64,000 bases of DNA from the NCBI GenBank assembly GCA_963965975.1, contig OZ014415.1, positions 6,329,001 to 6,393,000 on the forward strand. The letters run 5' to 3'. Positions within the stretch are counted from its first letter, which is position 1, and each line of letters starts with the position of its first letter. This stretch comes from Xestospongia bergquistia. Lineage: Eukaryota; Porifera; Demospongiae; Haplosclerida; Petrosiidae. A program made the position numbers and the translations under genes. This document shows positions 21,792 through 33,400 of this stretch, one piece after another. The notes below the pieces were generated by a model, which saw nothing but the letters and a program-made list of their open reading frames with translations, had not been told where the DNA came from and made no database searches.

Positions 21792-24700
21792 ATGTCTGGT
21801 TTCTTTAGAAGGATAAGAGATAGAGGTAAAACTACTAAAGTCCCTTCAGGTAAAGTTACTAAATGTCATGTACTATCTTAATTAGTATAGTAGTACAATA
21901 TATGTAGTCTCAGTAATCAGACCTTTTTTCTTTACAGCGAGTTTCTGACTGGTGAGACTAGTATAATGTATGGTGTAATGTATGGATTACATGTATCATA
22001 ATATGTAGTAGAAGATGAGGATTAGGAAGTATATGTCAAGTATATAATTAGTATAGTCTTTGTACAAGTCTTGTAGTAGATGTGATGACATATTGTAGGT
22101 ATATTACCTTATATTGTAACCTGATCTCAAGATATGGTACAAACTATTCTCTATAGGACACTACAAACTTGGTGAAAGAGATTGTCATCACACTCAAGTG
22201 ATTGGTGATGCTCTGTACTTGTGGGGTGGGGAGTCAGATGATTTACCTCATGTACATAATAGTGAGGAGAAAAAGAAAGTAACTTCACATGTCCAAGTAT
22301 TTGACATTACTACTGGTAAATGGAATAATCAGTCTACCAGAGGTAGTCCTCCACTCGGAGTGACTGGTTATTTCTGTACAACAATTGAGGACAAAATCTA
22401 TTATTTTGGTGGATACTGTGGACATGATGAATGCTTCCATAACAGTCTTCATGAGTTAAATATTTCTACTCTCACCTGGACCCAACTACAACCTACTACT
22501 GACAGCATAGCAGTGATGAAGAGAGGTTTTGGTGGAATGATGTCAAGTAAACTAGGAGGAATAGCAGGACAATATAGTCTTTTGATCGTTGGAGGTTATG
22601 GAGTCACAACCTCTAAATACCAACCACGAGCTCAATACTATCAGCTACCAAGCGGTAGAGTATGCACTAATGAACATAATCTATATGACCTGACAACAGG
22701 TATGAACATTAGTATATCATGTTATACTATCAGATATCACTCAGTACATGAGTACAATCTACACTACAGTATGATATAATTAATAGTGAGCATCAACAAC
22801 TATAAGAGTACATGGAAATATTTCCTACCATAAAAAAAGTGTGTGTCATGTGGTTATAATTAATGAGATCTCTCATTTTCATGCATTACATCGTGTTTAT
22901 GAATAAATCTTGGTTAAGGTTACCCCTAGTCCTATATTGACTAGATGTGTTTTGTTTTAGGTCAATGGATTATACCTGAGATCGTTGGACAATGTATGCC
23001 ACCTAATTCTGGCTTTGTTATGGAGAGTATTAATAATAGAAGAGCATTTATCTTTGGAGGTATAGTTGGAGACAAAGCATTTGATTATCTTTATTGTTTG
23101 GATATCATCAACTATACAGTTGTAAGTTATATTATCATTCATACACTGACTGATAACATATTATATAATGAGTGTTAGTTAACTTCATTTGTCTATCTAG
23201 CACTGGCAGACTATAGCTAAACCTGACCTAGTAGTACAATGGCCTGAGAAAAGGTGGGGACATGCTGCCAGTATTATCACTGGATTGATATCTTCTAAGC
23301 TTGTGATGACAGGTGGAATGGATAATGATTACAAAACATTAAAAGACTGCTGGATACTGGACATTAATGAGAAGTCGTGGACAAAGGTAAATCACGTACT
23401 GTCATTCTATTCAGTTTATGATAGCATACATTTTAAGGTATTCAGAGTAATAGTTGAGATTTATAAAACAAATTAGTTTAACAAAATATTGAATAAGCCA
23501 TCTTGTTCTAATTGGTTTTTAGTGTTTGTAGAATGATAAGTTTATGATTTTATCTGGGGCTAGGTACATATAATTCACAATAATGTTCTCTTATATACTT
23601 TAATTACAAGTAGAAATAGTTAAGTAGTGTATAGGTAGTACTTTAATTAACATAATGTTTGTTAAATTGATATGATCAAGTCATTAGTTATGTTTTTAAC
23701 AAGTACTATGTTACTTGGGAATATATAACAATAGTATAGAAGTGCTTTCAATTCTTACCATTATATTTCCTCCTGTAATTACTATAGTTTTTGAAACATT
23801 GCTTGTACATGTAATATTTCTACACACTACAGATTAATTTACCTGATTCTATCACTGAGAGAAGTGACCACTCTTTATCAACATTTGTTATGGGACAACA
23901 CAGTGTATGGTTGATAGCTGTAGGAGGAGGAGTAAATCCTGGCACACCTGTCACAGACCCCAATATAACAATATTAGCAGAAATAGGTAAGTAACACACA
24001 ATAATAAATGTCATATTGGTCTTTATGTATAAGTATTTGATACCATTTTTAGTTAGACAATTTAAGAACAATTTCCATTGATGTTAATGAGGTATTAAAT
24101 ATATATATCTACCAATAAATCAGATGTCTATATACATGAGGTATCTCATTGATACCTCATTTTCTCATTAACATCAAAAATAGATAATTTAATCAATTAG
24201 AGTTCTGCTGAGATATCACTCTTGGGTTGTACGTGGATATAACTGGGGTGGCTTAGGTTGTCTCAGGCTTGTCTCCAGACTGCAATGCCCAATGGTGGTG
24301 TGGCAAGAATACTAGGCTTGTTTTTGCCTTGTGGCTCTAAAATAGTTAGACAATGTGCTGAAGGTTTTTATATAAACTAGAGCACTCAGATTTTTCCCTT
24401 ATGCTCCGTTTCTTGTAGGAAGCTCCAACCCTCATTATCAACCTATTGATACATAAATATTCACTGACATAGCATATACAGTATAATACGATGATTTCAA
24501 TACATAATAACATACATGGTCTTTAATCTTTCATATATCACCATCTTTTACTAAAATAATTATATAATTGTTTAAGTAACAACTCCACATACTCACTGTT
24601 CACACATGTGTACTTTTCAATGCAACAATTCACTTTTTGTTTTAGTGCATGTACCATAATATGATCATATACTAATACTATGATAAATCTTGCTCACATT

Positions 24701-26404
24701 AACATATAATAAACCTTGTTAATCAAAATTTAGATTATTTTCACGTTGATTTTATTTGTTTTTAACTGTTGTTGCTGTGGGAGACTTTATAGTTGACATA
24801 TCACATGTAACATACTGACCACAACATTTTATTATTATAGTTATACAACAGGTGACCTTGTTATATACTACATAGTATAATCTTATTATTATCATATATG
24901 TTATACTAGTAGTACTACATTGTATACTGACATTAGTACTGTTGTGTTCTCTCATATAGTCCTCAATGGTGGTCAATGGTCAGTAGGGTTTGTACTAGAC
25001 TCTAATGATCTAACCTCAACTTATAACTACCAACAAAGAGTATTAAAACAACTCACAGAAGGAAGGAGAGAATGGATAGAACAAGAACATGGAAAAAAAC
25101 AAAATGTAAAACAAGAAGACAAGGAGTTTCAATCTATCATTGAGTCTCTTCAAGATGAGTTAAAGGAGACTAGAGACCATTATCACCAACAACTGCAGCA
25201 AGCTCAACATCAGTTACAACATTCTCAAGATGAGATACAACAGACAAAAGATCAATATCAACGACAACTACAACAGAAACAACAATGGGTACAAGAGTTA
25301 GAATATCAATTACAAGAATCTCAAGATGAGATACAAAAGACAAAAGATCAATATCAACAACAACTACAACAGAAACAACAATGGGTACAAGAATTAGAAC
25401 ATCAATTACAAGAATCTCAAGATGAGATACAACAGACAAAAGATCAATATCAACAACAACTACAACAGAAACAACAATGGGTACAACAATTAGAAGATGA
25501 GATACAAAAAACAAGACAAGCTAGAGATCAATATCAACAAAGTAATCTTAGTCTTCTACAGAAACTTCAGCAAACAGAACAAGCTCAGCAAGATATTGAG
25601 CAACAGTTAGAAAAGCTTTGTTCTCAACAGGATCAACCTCATTGGGTTGTGGATAGAGATGAGGTGATCATGACACAGGAGGTCTTAGGTAATGGATCAT
25701 ATGGCAAAGTTAAAGTGGCTGTCTTTCGAGGTCTGAGAGTAGCTGCCAAGTCTCTTCATGGTATCATCATCTCAGAGTACACCAGGGATCTCTTTTCCAG
25801 AGAAATGGACATTGCTTCTAGAGTACGTCATCCTAATCTTGTCCAATTTATTGGGGCTACTAGGGTAGGTATACCTATAATCCTCATGGAGATGATGGCC
25901 ACAAGTCTTTATAATGAGCTTCAGAAGAAGCCCTTGACACAATCCCAAATACTTGGTATCAGTTGTGATGTAGCTTCAGCTCTTAACTACCTCCATTTAT
26001 GGAAACCAGACCCTATTATCCATCGAGATATTAGTAGCCCTAATATCCTGTTAGAACCATCAGTAGGTGATAGCTTTAAAGCTAAAGTAACTGATTATGG
26101 AGCAGCTAACCTTCAACAACAAGCCAAGACAGATATGCCAGGAAACCCAGCCTATGCTTCCCCAGAGTCTCGTTACCCAGATGATCACAGTCCAGCAATG
26201 GATGTGTACAGCTACTCTGTCCTCCTGATGGAGATGATTCTTCATCATCCACCTGCTATGACAGTTCCTAAGAGAGAAGAGCAAGCTAGTCATGTATCGT
26301 GGCCTCCTATGTCCTCTCTCATTCAGAGATGTCTCAACCGAGATCATCATTGTCGTCCAACTATGACCCAGATCTTAGATCAACTCAAAGAACTAAATGT
26401 ATGA
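21792..26404 (+). CDS. Kelch / coiled-coil / TKL-like kinase, gene 1 (class A)
   Basis: Six exons: 21792-21849, 22157-22699, 22961-23121, 23201-23386, 23833-23986 and 24960-26404. All are in phase, giving 848 aa. A basic N-terminus (M-S-G-F-F-R-R) precedes six GG-centred kelch motifs (Y-L-W-G-G, Y-Y-F-G-G, L-I-V-G-G, F-I-F-G-G, V-M-T-G-G, I-A-V-G-G), consistent with a six-bladed propeller. Next is a glutamine-rich coiled coil with three tandem 32-residue units. The kinase starts near residue 605: glycine loop G-N-G-S-Y-G-K-V, K631 in V-A-A-K, E649 in R-E-M-D, H-R-D at 722-724 with Asn in S-S-P-N, D-Y-G at 746, and S-P-E in place of A-P-E. The H-P-N-L-V-Q-F-I-G-A signature points to the TKL group. 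There is no signal peptide or membrane segment, so it is probably cytosolic. Substrate unknown. Confidence 0.88.
21907..21959 (+). promoter_or_regulatory. Intron-1 hairpin with candidate 14-nt poison micro-exon (gene 1)
   Basis: A pyrimidine-rich acceptor (tttacag) is followed by 14 nt (21938-21951) and a gtgag donor. Spliced in after exon 1 it would read A-S-F and then TGA. The arms gtctcagtaatcagac and ttctgactggtgagac can pair imperfectly. The same cassette is present in all the paralogues. A regulatory role is inferred. Confidence 0.4.
24078..24177. repeat. Inverted-repeat element in kelch-kinase intron 5 (gene 1)
   Basis: About 100 bp ends in inverted copies of ttgatgttaatgag and contains a second nested pair around gaggtatc. 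It is repeated at 40614-40713 and, decayed, near 54073-54170. No open frame. It may be a small MITE or a folded sequence inherited with the intron. Confidence 0.6.
24180..24450 (+). repeat. Interspersed repeat containing ggtgtggcaacaagactagg
   Basis: A block of about 270 bp with the recurring words tgtctcaggcttgt, ggtgtggcaa and gttagacaatgtg. Other copies lie at about 27280-27640, 40715-40990, 43660-44000 and 54170-54410. It is non-coding. Some copies lie in introns and some lie 3' of the kinase genes, so it spread both by itself and with the gene duplications. Confidence 0.65.
25223..25510 (+). repeat. 96-bp coiled-coil coding repeat, three units (gene 1)
   Basis: Units start at 25223, 25319 and 25415, exactly 96 bases apart. 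Each encodes S-Q-D-E-I-Q-x-T-K-D-Q-Y and then Q-Q-K-Q-Q-W-V-Q-E-L. The unit number differs between paralogues. Confidence 0.9.
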
Positions 26405-28017
26405 TGAAATAGAACTGAACTAACTTTGTGTGATACATTTTGTAGTTATTAAGATTTGCACACTTTTGTTCTCTTTTAGTTAAGAGTTACACTGTTAAAA
26501 TATAAGTATTTAGTTTACAGTTAATTATATTAATTATTATCTGCTATAATTGTAATAATATATACTGTAATAATATGCTGCATATGTCTGTTTGGCCACT
26601 TTTGCCTCTGACCATTGGTTAGATTCAGAATGTCAATTATTATGTCCACTCACTTAATATCAACAATCAAAATGTCAAAAGAAGAAGAATACTAAAACCT
26701 TATATATAATAACTTAAAGTCCAACAAAGTACAGCACTGATGTAGTTGCTCAGAGATATTTTCTTAACTTCCATTTTTTCCTTAAGTCTCTGTGATCTTA
26801 TGTCTATTCTACTATTTCTACAGAGAAGGTACTTTGGTTTACCAATCAAGGCCAATTTCAGAGTGTAGTTAAGAACAATTGTCAGTGACTTTGCAAGTCA
26901 ATTATTATTTAATTTTGATGAATCCAAACACCTCATAACTAAAGCTTCACACACTCTCTCTTATCTGACATATCTGTCACCTGTCATTTATGAGAGAGCC
27001 TATACACACAGTACTACTATAACATCTTATATCTGTTATGATTGGTAATCCAATTAGACAGTAGTGATTTACATGTACAACTAATATAAACACATCAATG
27101 TAGTCACCTTCCATTATTGAGATGACATCCACTTATCTTTGTATACATCAACAAGATGGATGATCTAGTGAGACAACTGGCAACACCTAATTAGCCTCTA
27201 CAACAAATATTTGCAGTATACCTTATTTAAATGTGTTAACATTAAGACATATATTGTAACTAGACATGTTTACTATGAAAACCTGATATTATCATTAACA
27301 TCAAAGAAAATTGATCAGAATCTGTTGCATCATCACTCTCAATTGGACTTGTATTATAACAGGGCTTATATTTGTCTCAGGCTTATTCCCAGACTATCAT
27401 GTTATATGGGGGTGTGACAACAAGACCAAACTTGTGTTTGGCTTATGCCTCTAAATTGGTTAGACAATGTGTTGAAGATTTTAGAGCATGTTACCATGCC
27501 CATGGGGGTGTGGCAACAAGACTAGGCTTGTATTTGCCTAGACAATGAGTTGAAAGTTTCTACAGGAACTAGACCACTCAGACTTTCTCCTCATGCTCTA
27601 TTTCTGTAAGAACCTCCAACTCATTTTCAACCAATTAATATATTAAAACTTAATAGAAATCTTTAATTAAACTCTAAAGCCAATTCAATGCTTGTATTAA
27701 CATATAATCAATATACAACTAAAGCTTGCTAACACATTCCCTATAGTCATTGCCATCCAAGGTATAGATTGTTTACAGAATTTTATAGGAAACTATAACA
27801 TCACATACAAAACCTAACTCATAAGAAATGTTACCTCCCTCTCATTTCTATCTGTACACCTGTCAATGCAGTAGTACTATAACTCTATGGTATCACTATA
27901 TATTAGTTATGACTAGTAATCTAATAAGACAGTAATTTTAACAAGTATATCATTATATCATTATTACTAAAGTACAGTAGTAACTTATTGACCAATACAC
28001 ATCAATAGAGTATCACC
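26405..28017. other. Spacer 3' of kelch-kinase gene 1
   Basis: This is non-coding DNA closely matched at 42751-44385. It holds the conserved 3' flank of the kinase exon and the block with acacactctctcttatctg. It also holds a 12-codon ATG frame at 27156 (M-D-D-L-V-R-Q-L) with counterparts at 43519 and 38194, and two tandem versions of the ggtgtggcaacaagacta repeat. No full gene. Confidence 0.6.
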
Positions 28018-28029
28018 CTCACCTACTGA

Positions 28030-28815
28030 AATCTTGAAACCATTGATGAAAATGTTTGCAGTAAGTGTGAAGTTATCTACTTATTTATTTAGTATCTAAC
28101 ATATGTGGGTGTATATACATGTACTATGATTGTTATGGTTTGACATGCTTTTTTACATGTTTCGACAGCTGGCTTGTCATTCTAATTACAAATTCAGAGC
28201 CTTTGAAGTAGGAAATATGATGACATTGGATCAAGGAGTAAGTTCCATATAATCTTTACATATAATTCTGTTTAGTCTAATACATACAATGTCTATCACT
28301 ATTGCATATAATATAGTACTTTATTGTCTGAGTACTGAATAAAATGAGAAATTTTAAAAATTTTAATGATTATTATAGCTATAAAAATCTAATGACAATG
28401 CACAAAAATTAGGTTTGTATTAAAATTAAAATGTGTAATTTATGTGAGCAACAGCACACTTAGACATAATACTGCTTTTCAATTTCACGTTCTCTATATT
28501 TCTAGTCTTATAAATTACCACTCTTATGATCTATTTCTATCTAGCTTGAATTAGCATTACAATATGCCAGCAAATCAGGACATTTCCACCTACCTTGACA
28601 AACCACTGATCTAAAAGAAAATAGGGCTACAGAAATGGAAGACGACAATGACAGTAACTATTACCATGACAACCATTACCCTACTCCATCAAGCTTCTCA
28701 TATCATCATCATCCAAGTAGCCATATGTGTTCCAAAGTAGATTACAGAGAGTTGATCTCAAGGAGAGTAAATGTGTCTAGAGCATGTAGACTGTTGCTAC
28801 CAAATAACTTATAAA
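28030..28815 (+). pseudogene. WDHD1/And-1-like exon fragment (copy 1)
   Basis: Three exon-like blocks with correct splice borders remain in one frame. The first ends at 28060 (L-K-P-L-M-K-M-F-A), the second is 28169-28237 (L-A-C-H-S-N-Y-K-F-R), and the third starts at 28545 (L-E-L-A-L-Q-Y-A-S-K-S). The series M-K-M-F-A-L-x-C, then A-x-x-Y-A-S-x-S, followed by an acidic, serine-rich stretch, matches the end of the SepB region of WDHD1. WDHD1 is a replisome adaptor linking the CMG helicase and DNA polymerase alpha. After H-F-H-L-P an in-frame TGA interrupts the third block. The beta-propeller, most of SepB and the HMG box are absent. It is a duplicated fragment. Confidence 0.6.
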
Positions 28816-29001
28816 GACAAATCAAGCATTGTATCATAGCTTAACTAAATAAGGTGTGTTCATGTTTGTTCATTAAATTTGTAAGTTTATCAGGAAAGCA
28901 CACACTCGATTGTTTGCTATGGCAGAACTGATGTAATTGACTATAATAGTAACTAGGTAATTAACAAATCCAACATTCTATAACGTTTATTTCTCTTGTA
29001 G

Positions 29002-29135
29002 AAAGCTTACTATATCACTACAAATCCATTGAAAATATACAAAGACTTGGAGAAAGGGCAAACGAAACTGTATATTCAACTAAACAAATTCTAAAGCTGT
29101 ATTTTTTTGCTAAAATAACTGACGTTTTTAATTGA
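29002..29135 (+). other. Orphan exon-like block (copy 1)
   Basis: A good acceptor (ttctcttgtag) opens a frame of about 44 codons reading S-L-L-Y-H-Y-K-S-I-E-N-I-Q-R-L and ending L-K-L-Y-F-F-A-K-I then T-D-V-F-N and TGA. It looks like a terminal coding exon. The same block is at 34816-34949 and, frameshifted, at 61059-61190, with a truncated start near 45350. I do not recognise the protein. Confidence 0.45.
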
Positions 29136-30403
29136 TAACTTTGTTGTCATGGTTATTGATAATAGAGCTGGGTTTTGGAGAATGATATATTTCTAAAGTA
29201 ACTATACTTGTCTGCACAGTAAGTTACATGTCTGCAACAGTAAATGTTACTATAAAAAATTATGTCAGTCCTGTCTGCAACAGTAGATGTTTCTATAAGT
29301 CCAGTGCCTTGCAAGTGCAGCTTGTTCCAATTGCTATATCCCCATATTGACAATCATATTGACAAAATACTCTTGGGATTATTGACTAACTCATATATAA
29401 TAAAATAAATTATAGGAACAATACTTTCTAGCTTATATTCAAAAAAGAAAGTCATTTTACCATGTGGACTGAACAAACTTGAAGGGGTGATTATCTGTAT
29501 ATCCATTCACATAGTTATGGCAGATCTAAGAAACTAAAACCTGAAATCAAAGTACTACCAAGTTAAGGAGACTTCAGGTAATGCTCATGTACATTACATA
29601 TTTACATTATAATCAAGTATTTCTATAGTCAATAAATAGTTTATTTCAATATAGAGACCTACTAGCTCATAACTATTCTGAGTTTTATTATAACAGTGGA
29701 TGTATCATCTAGCAAGTTGTCATATGGATAGAAGGAGGTGTGGTCACATTTGTTACATATTACTATATATTTATGATGTTAGTACTATGATATATAGGCT
29801 TTGGTACTAAATACTAAACAAATTTTTAAAAAAAATACTAGCTCCACATAAATACAGACGATAATGTAGTAATTATTAATATTTAAATATTTAAATAATA
29901 TATATATCATCTATTAGTATTATACTGAGTGACTACTGAATGATGATATGGGACACTGGTGCATCTAGGGGAGTGCCTGGGGTCCACAGGCACCCCTTTT
30001 TTGTCATACAAAGTATTACAAAAGCTACACTAAGTCTACAAAATACACAAGTTAGCAAAGAATCTTATAAAACTTGACTGTGACTGTCAAAAAAATTCAC
30101 AGACATTCATATTCACGTTAGTTATTCTCATTAGATAGAAAATCTTTGAAACAAAAAGGTACATATAAATCAACACAACACAATAACATAATCCAGTGTG
30201 ACCTTGTCACTGGTAAATCACTACATATGACAAGGGATGCCATATAGCAGGCAGTAATTTAGAGCGAGCTAAAAACGTCTGCTAGGCTGTTTTCTTGGAT
30301 GAGGAGTATCAAATATATCACCTAGTTGAAAACGCAAACACATTACACAAATTAGATCAACGCATTTTAAATATGTATAGTATTGGAGGCGTAACCATGA
30401 CTG
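29136..30403. other. Spacer and class B flank upstream of kelch-kinase gene 2
   Basis: Near 29372-29440 is a short match to the 3' flank of the MITOK-like gene (ttattgactaactcat), identical to the end of the window. From about 30120 to 30403 the sequence matches 46990-47333 and forms the class B promoter region before the ATG. No gene in between. Confidence 0.55.
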
Positions 30404-33400
30404 ATGGCAGATTTGTTTAAAAGACTAACGGGTTTAGGTAGAGCTCCTGAAACCCCTTCAGGTATGTTAATGTTACTAGATATCAAGTACTATCTTAATT
30501 AGTAGTAGTACAATATCTACACTTGTAGGTATTATGTAGTCTCACTAACTGGACCCTCTTTCTCTACAGTGAGTGTCTAACTAGTGAGACTAGTATAATG
30601 TATGGACTACATGTATCATAATATATAGTAGAAGATGAGGTTAGGTTTGTGAAGTATATGTCAAGTATATAATTAGTATAGTCTTTGTACAAGTCTTGTA
30701 GTAGATGTGATGACATACTGTAGGTATATTACCTTATACTGTAACCTGATCTCAAGATATGGTACATATCATTCTCTATAGGACAATACAAACTTGATGG
30801 AAGAACCTTTCATCACACTCAAGTGATTGGTAATGCTATTTATTTGTGGGGTGGGAACTCAGATGATTTACCTTGTGTACATAATAGTGAGGCGAAAAGG
30901 AAAGTAACTTCATGTGTCCAAGTATTTGATATTACTACTGGTAAATGGAACAATCAGTCTACCAGAGGTAGTCCTCCACTAGGAGTGACTGGTTATTTCT
31001 GTACAACAGTTGATGACAAGATTTATTATTTTGGTGGATATTGTGGACATGATGAATGCTTCCATAACAGTCTTCATGAGTTAAATATTTCTACCCTCAC
31101 CTGGACCCAACTACAACCTACTGATGACAGGATTGTAGTGATGAGGAGATCTAGTGGTGGTATGATATCGAGTAAGGAAGAAGGACGACATTGTCTTTTG
31201 CTTATTGGAGGTTTTGGATCCCCACCTTCTATACATTTACCACATGTTCAATATTATCAGTTACCCAATGATAGAATATCTACTAATGAACAAAATATAT
31301 ATGACCTGACAACAGGTAAGAACATTAATATATCATATTATACACTGTAAAAATTAATTGGTTGATTTAACTATTATTTGGTTATACAGGTTGCAATTAC
31401 AAACATATTTTTGTTAGAAAAGTAAGCATAATACTGTTTTCATTACTAATGTACTACTGCTTATGTAGCTACATAACCAATAATTTCATAGTACATTAGT
31501 AATCAAAGTAGTATTAATGTTACTTTTTACATATGCAACCCACATAACCATGAATTGGTTAAATTAACTAATCAATTTTTACAGTGTATTATCAGATATC
31601 ACTTATTACAGTCAATGTTTACTATATGTAATTGTTATGTCATTTCATGCAGTAAGGTACAATGTATTGTGTCACAATTTTTATAAATAGTTCGCTGTTA
31701 CTAGATATTGACTACATGTGTTTTGTTTATTCTATTTTTAGGTCAATGGATCATACCTGAGATCACTGGACAATGTATGCCACCTAATGAGAATTTTGTT
31801 ATGGAAGCAGTAAACAATACAAGAGCTGTCATCTTTGGTGGTTTTGCTGAAGGCATACCATCTAATACACTCTATATACTGGATATCATCAATTATACAG
31901 TGGTAAGTTATATTATCATTCATACATTGACTGATAACATGTTATATAATGAGTATTAGTTGAGTCCATTTGTCTATCTAGCACTGGCAGACTATAGCTA
32001 AACCTGACCAAGTAGTACAGTGGCCAAAGGAAAGACAAGTTCATGCTGCCAGTATTATCACTGGATCAATATCACCTACACTAGTAATGATAGGTGGAGT
32101 GGATAATGATAGCAAAACAATAAAGGATTGTTGGATACTGGATATTAATGAGAAGTCATGGACAAAGGTATATCATGTACTATCATTATATTCAGTTTAT
32201 GATATAGCATATATCTTATTTAGATGTTTTTTTCAGAGCAATAGAAACAATTTGAGACTAAATATATAAAACACAATACAACTCACTTTAATACTTTTTA
32301 ATTTTTAAGTAGAAACACAAAATTCATATAATTTTACTATCTAATGTTACTGTTATAGCATATTGCAGTAATAATGTAAGAATAGGTAGCAATTTTTTAA
32401 AGTGGATAGTGACAGACTTGACCTTATCAAAATAACAAATATCATGTTAATATAAGTACTACCTATACTACATGGGATCTTTTACTGTATGTCCTCATTG
32501 TTTGATCAATTGATGTCTCTACATACTACAGATTGATCTACCTGACTCTGTCACTGAGAGAGAAGGCCACTCTCTATCAACATTTATCATGGGACCACAT
32601 TGTGTATGGTTAATAGTTGTAGGTGGTAAAGTAAGGATCAATAAAGTAGCTGACTCCAATATAACAATGTTGATAGAATTAAGTAAGTCATTTCACACAC
32701 AAAATAAATGTCACATCGACAATTAATGAATATAGTTTAAGGTGGTAATTAGAAATCATTAAGACATGTGGGGTTTTTACTCTCATGCATCTCTCACCCT
32801 GTTCATAGCATATATACTACAGATGTAGTTGTATTATAAGTAACTTTATTCTGTACTATATATGATATACTAGTAGTACTACATTGTATACTGACATTAG
32901 TACTATTGTTTCTCTAATATAGTTCTCCTCAATGATGGTCAATGGTCAGTACCAGATTCTAATAACCTAACCTCAATTGATGACTACCAACAAAGAGTAC
33001 AAAGCAAATTAACAGAAGGAAAGGGAGAATGGATCGAACAAGGAATGAAACAACGTGTAAAACAAGAAGTCAGGGAGCTTCAATCTATCAATGAGTCTCT
33101 TCCAAATGAGTTAAAAGAAACTAGAAGTCATTATCACCAACAGCTACAGCAAGCTCAACAGCAGTTACAGGATTGTCAACAACAGTTACAAAAGTCTCAA
33201 GATGAGGTACAACAGAAAAAACATCAATATCAACGACAGCTACAACAGAAACAACAACGGATACGAGAGTTAGAACATCTGTTACGACAATCTCAAGATG
33301 AGATACAAGAGACAAGACAAGCTAGAGATCAATATCAACAAAGTAATCTTAGTCTTCTACAACGAATTCAGCAAACAGAGCAAACTCAACAAGATATTGA

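Noticed and set aside
24900-24959. Extension of the kelch-kinase last exon upstream to the ATG at 24920 (M-Y-T-D-I-S) as a separate kinase-only start
   Set aside because: The sequence before 24960 is a conserved intron end with a good acceptor (ctcatatag). All five genes continue in phase from exon 5, so the ATG is intronic. A kinase-only transcript cannot be excluded but is not supported.
25170-25514. Valine-rich minus-strand frames opposite the coiled-coil exons (also at 41486-41860, 49846-50124)
   Set aside because: They are the complement of glutamine-rich (caa/cag) coding sequence, which gives ttg/gtt-rich antisense frames. They vary with the repeat number and lack independent support.
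26060-26350. Minus-strand frames opposite the kinase C-lobe, repeated in every copy
   Set aside because: They are shadows conserved only because the kinase coding strand is conserved.
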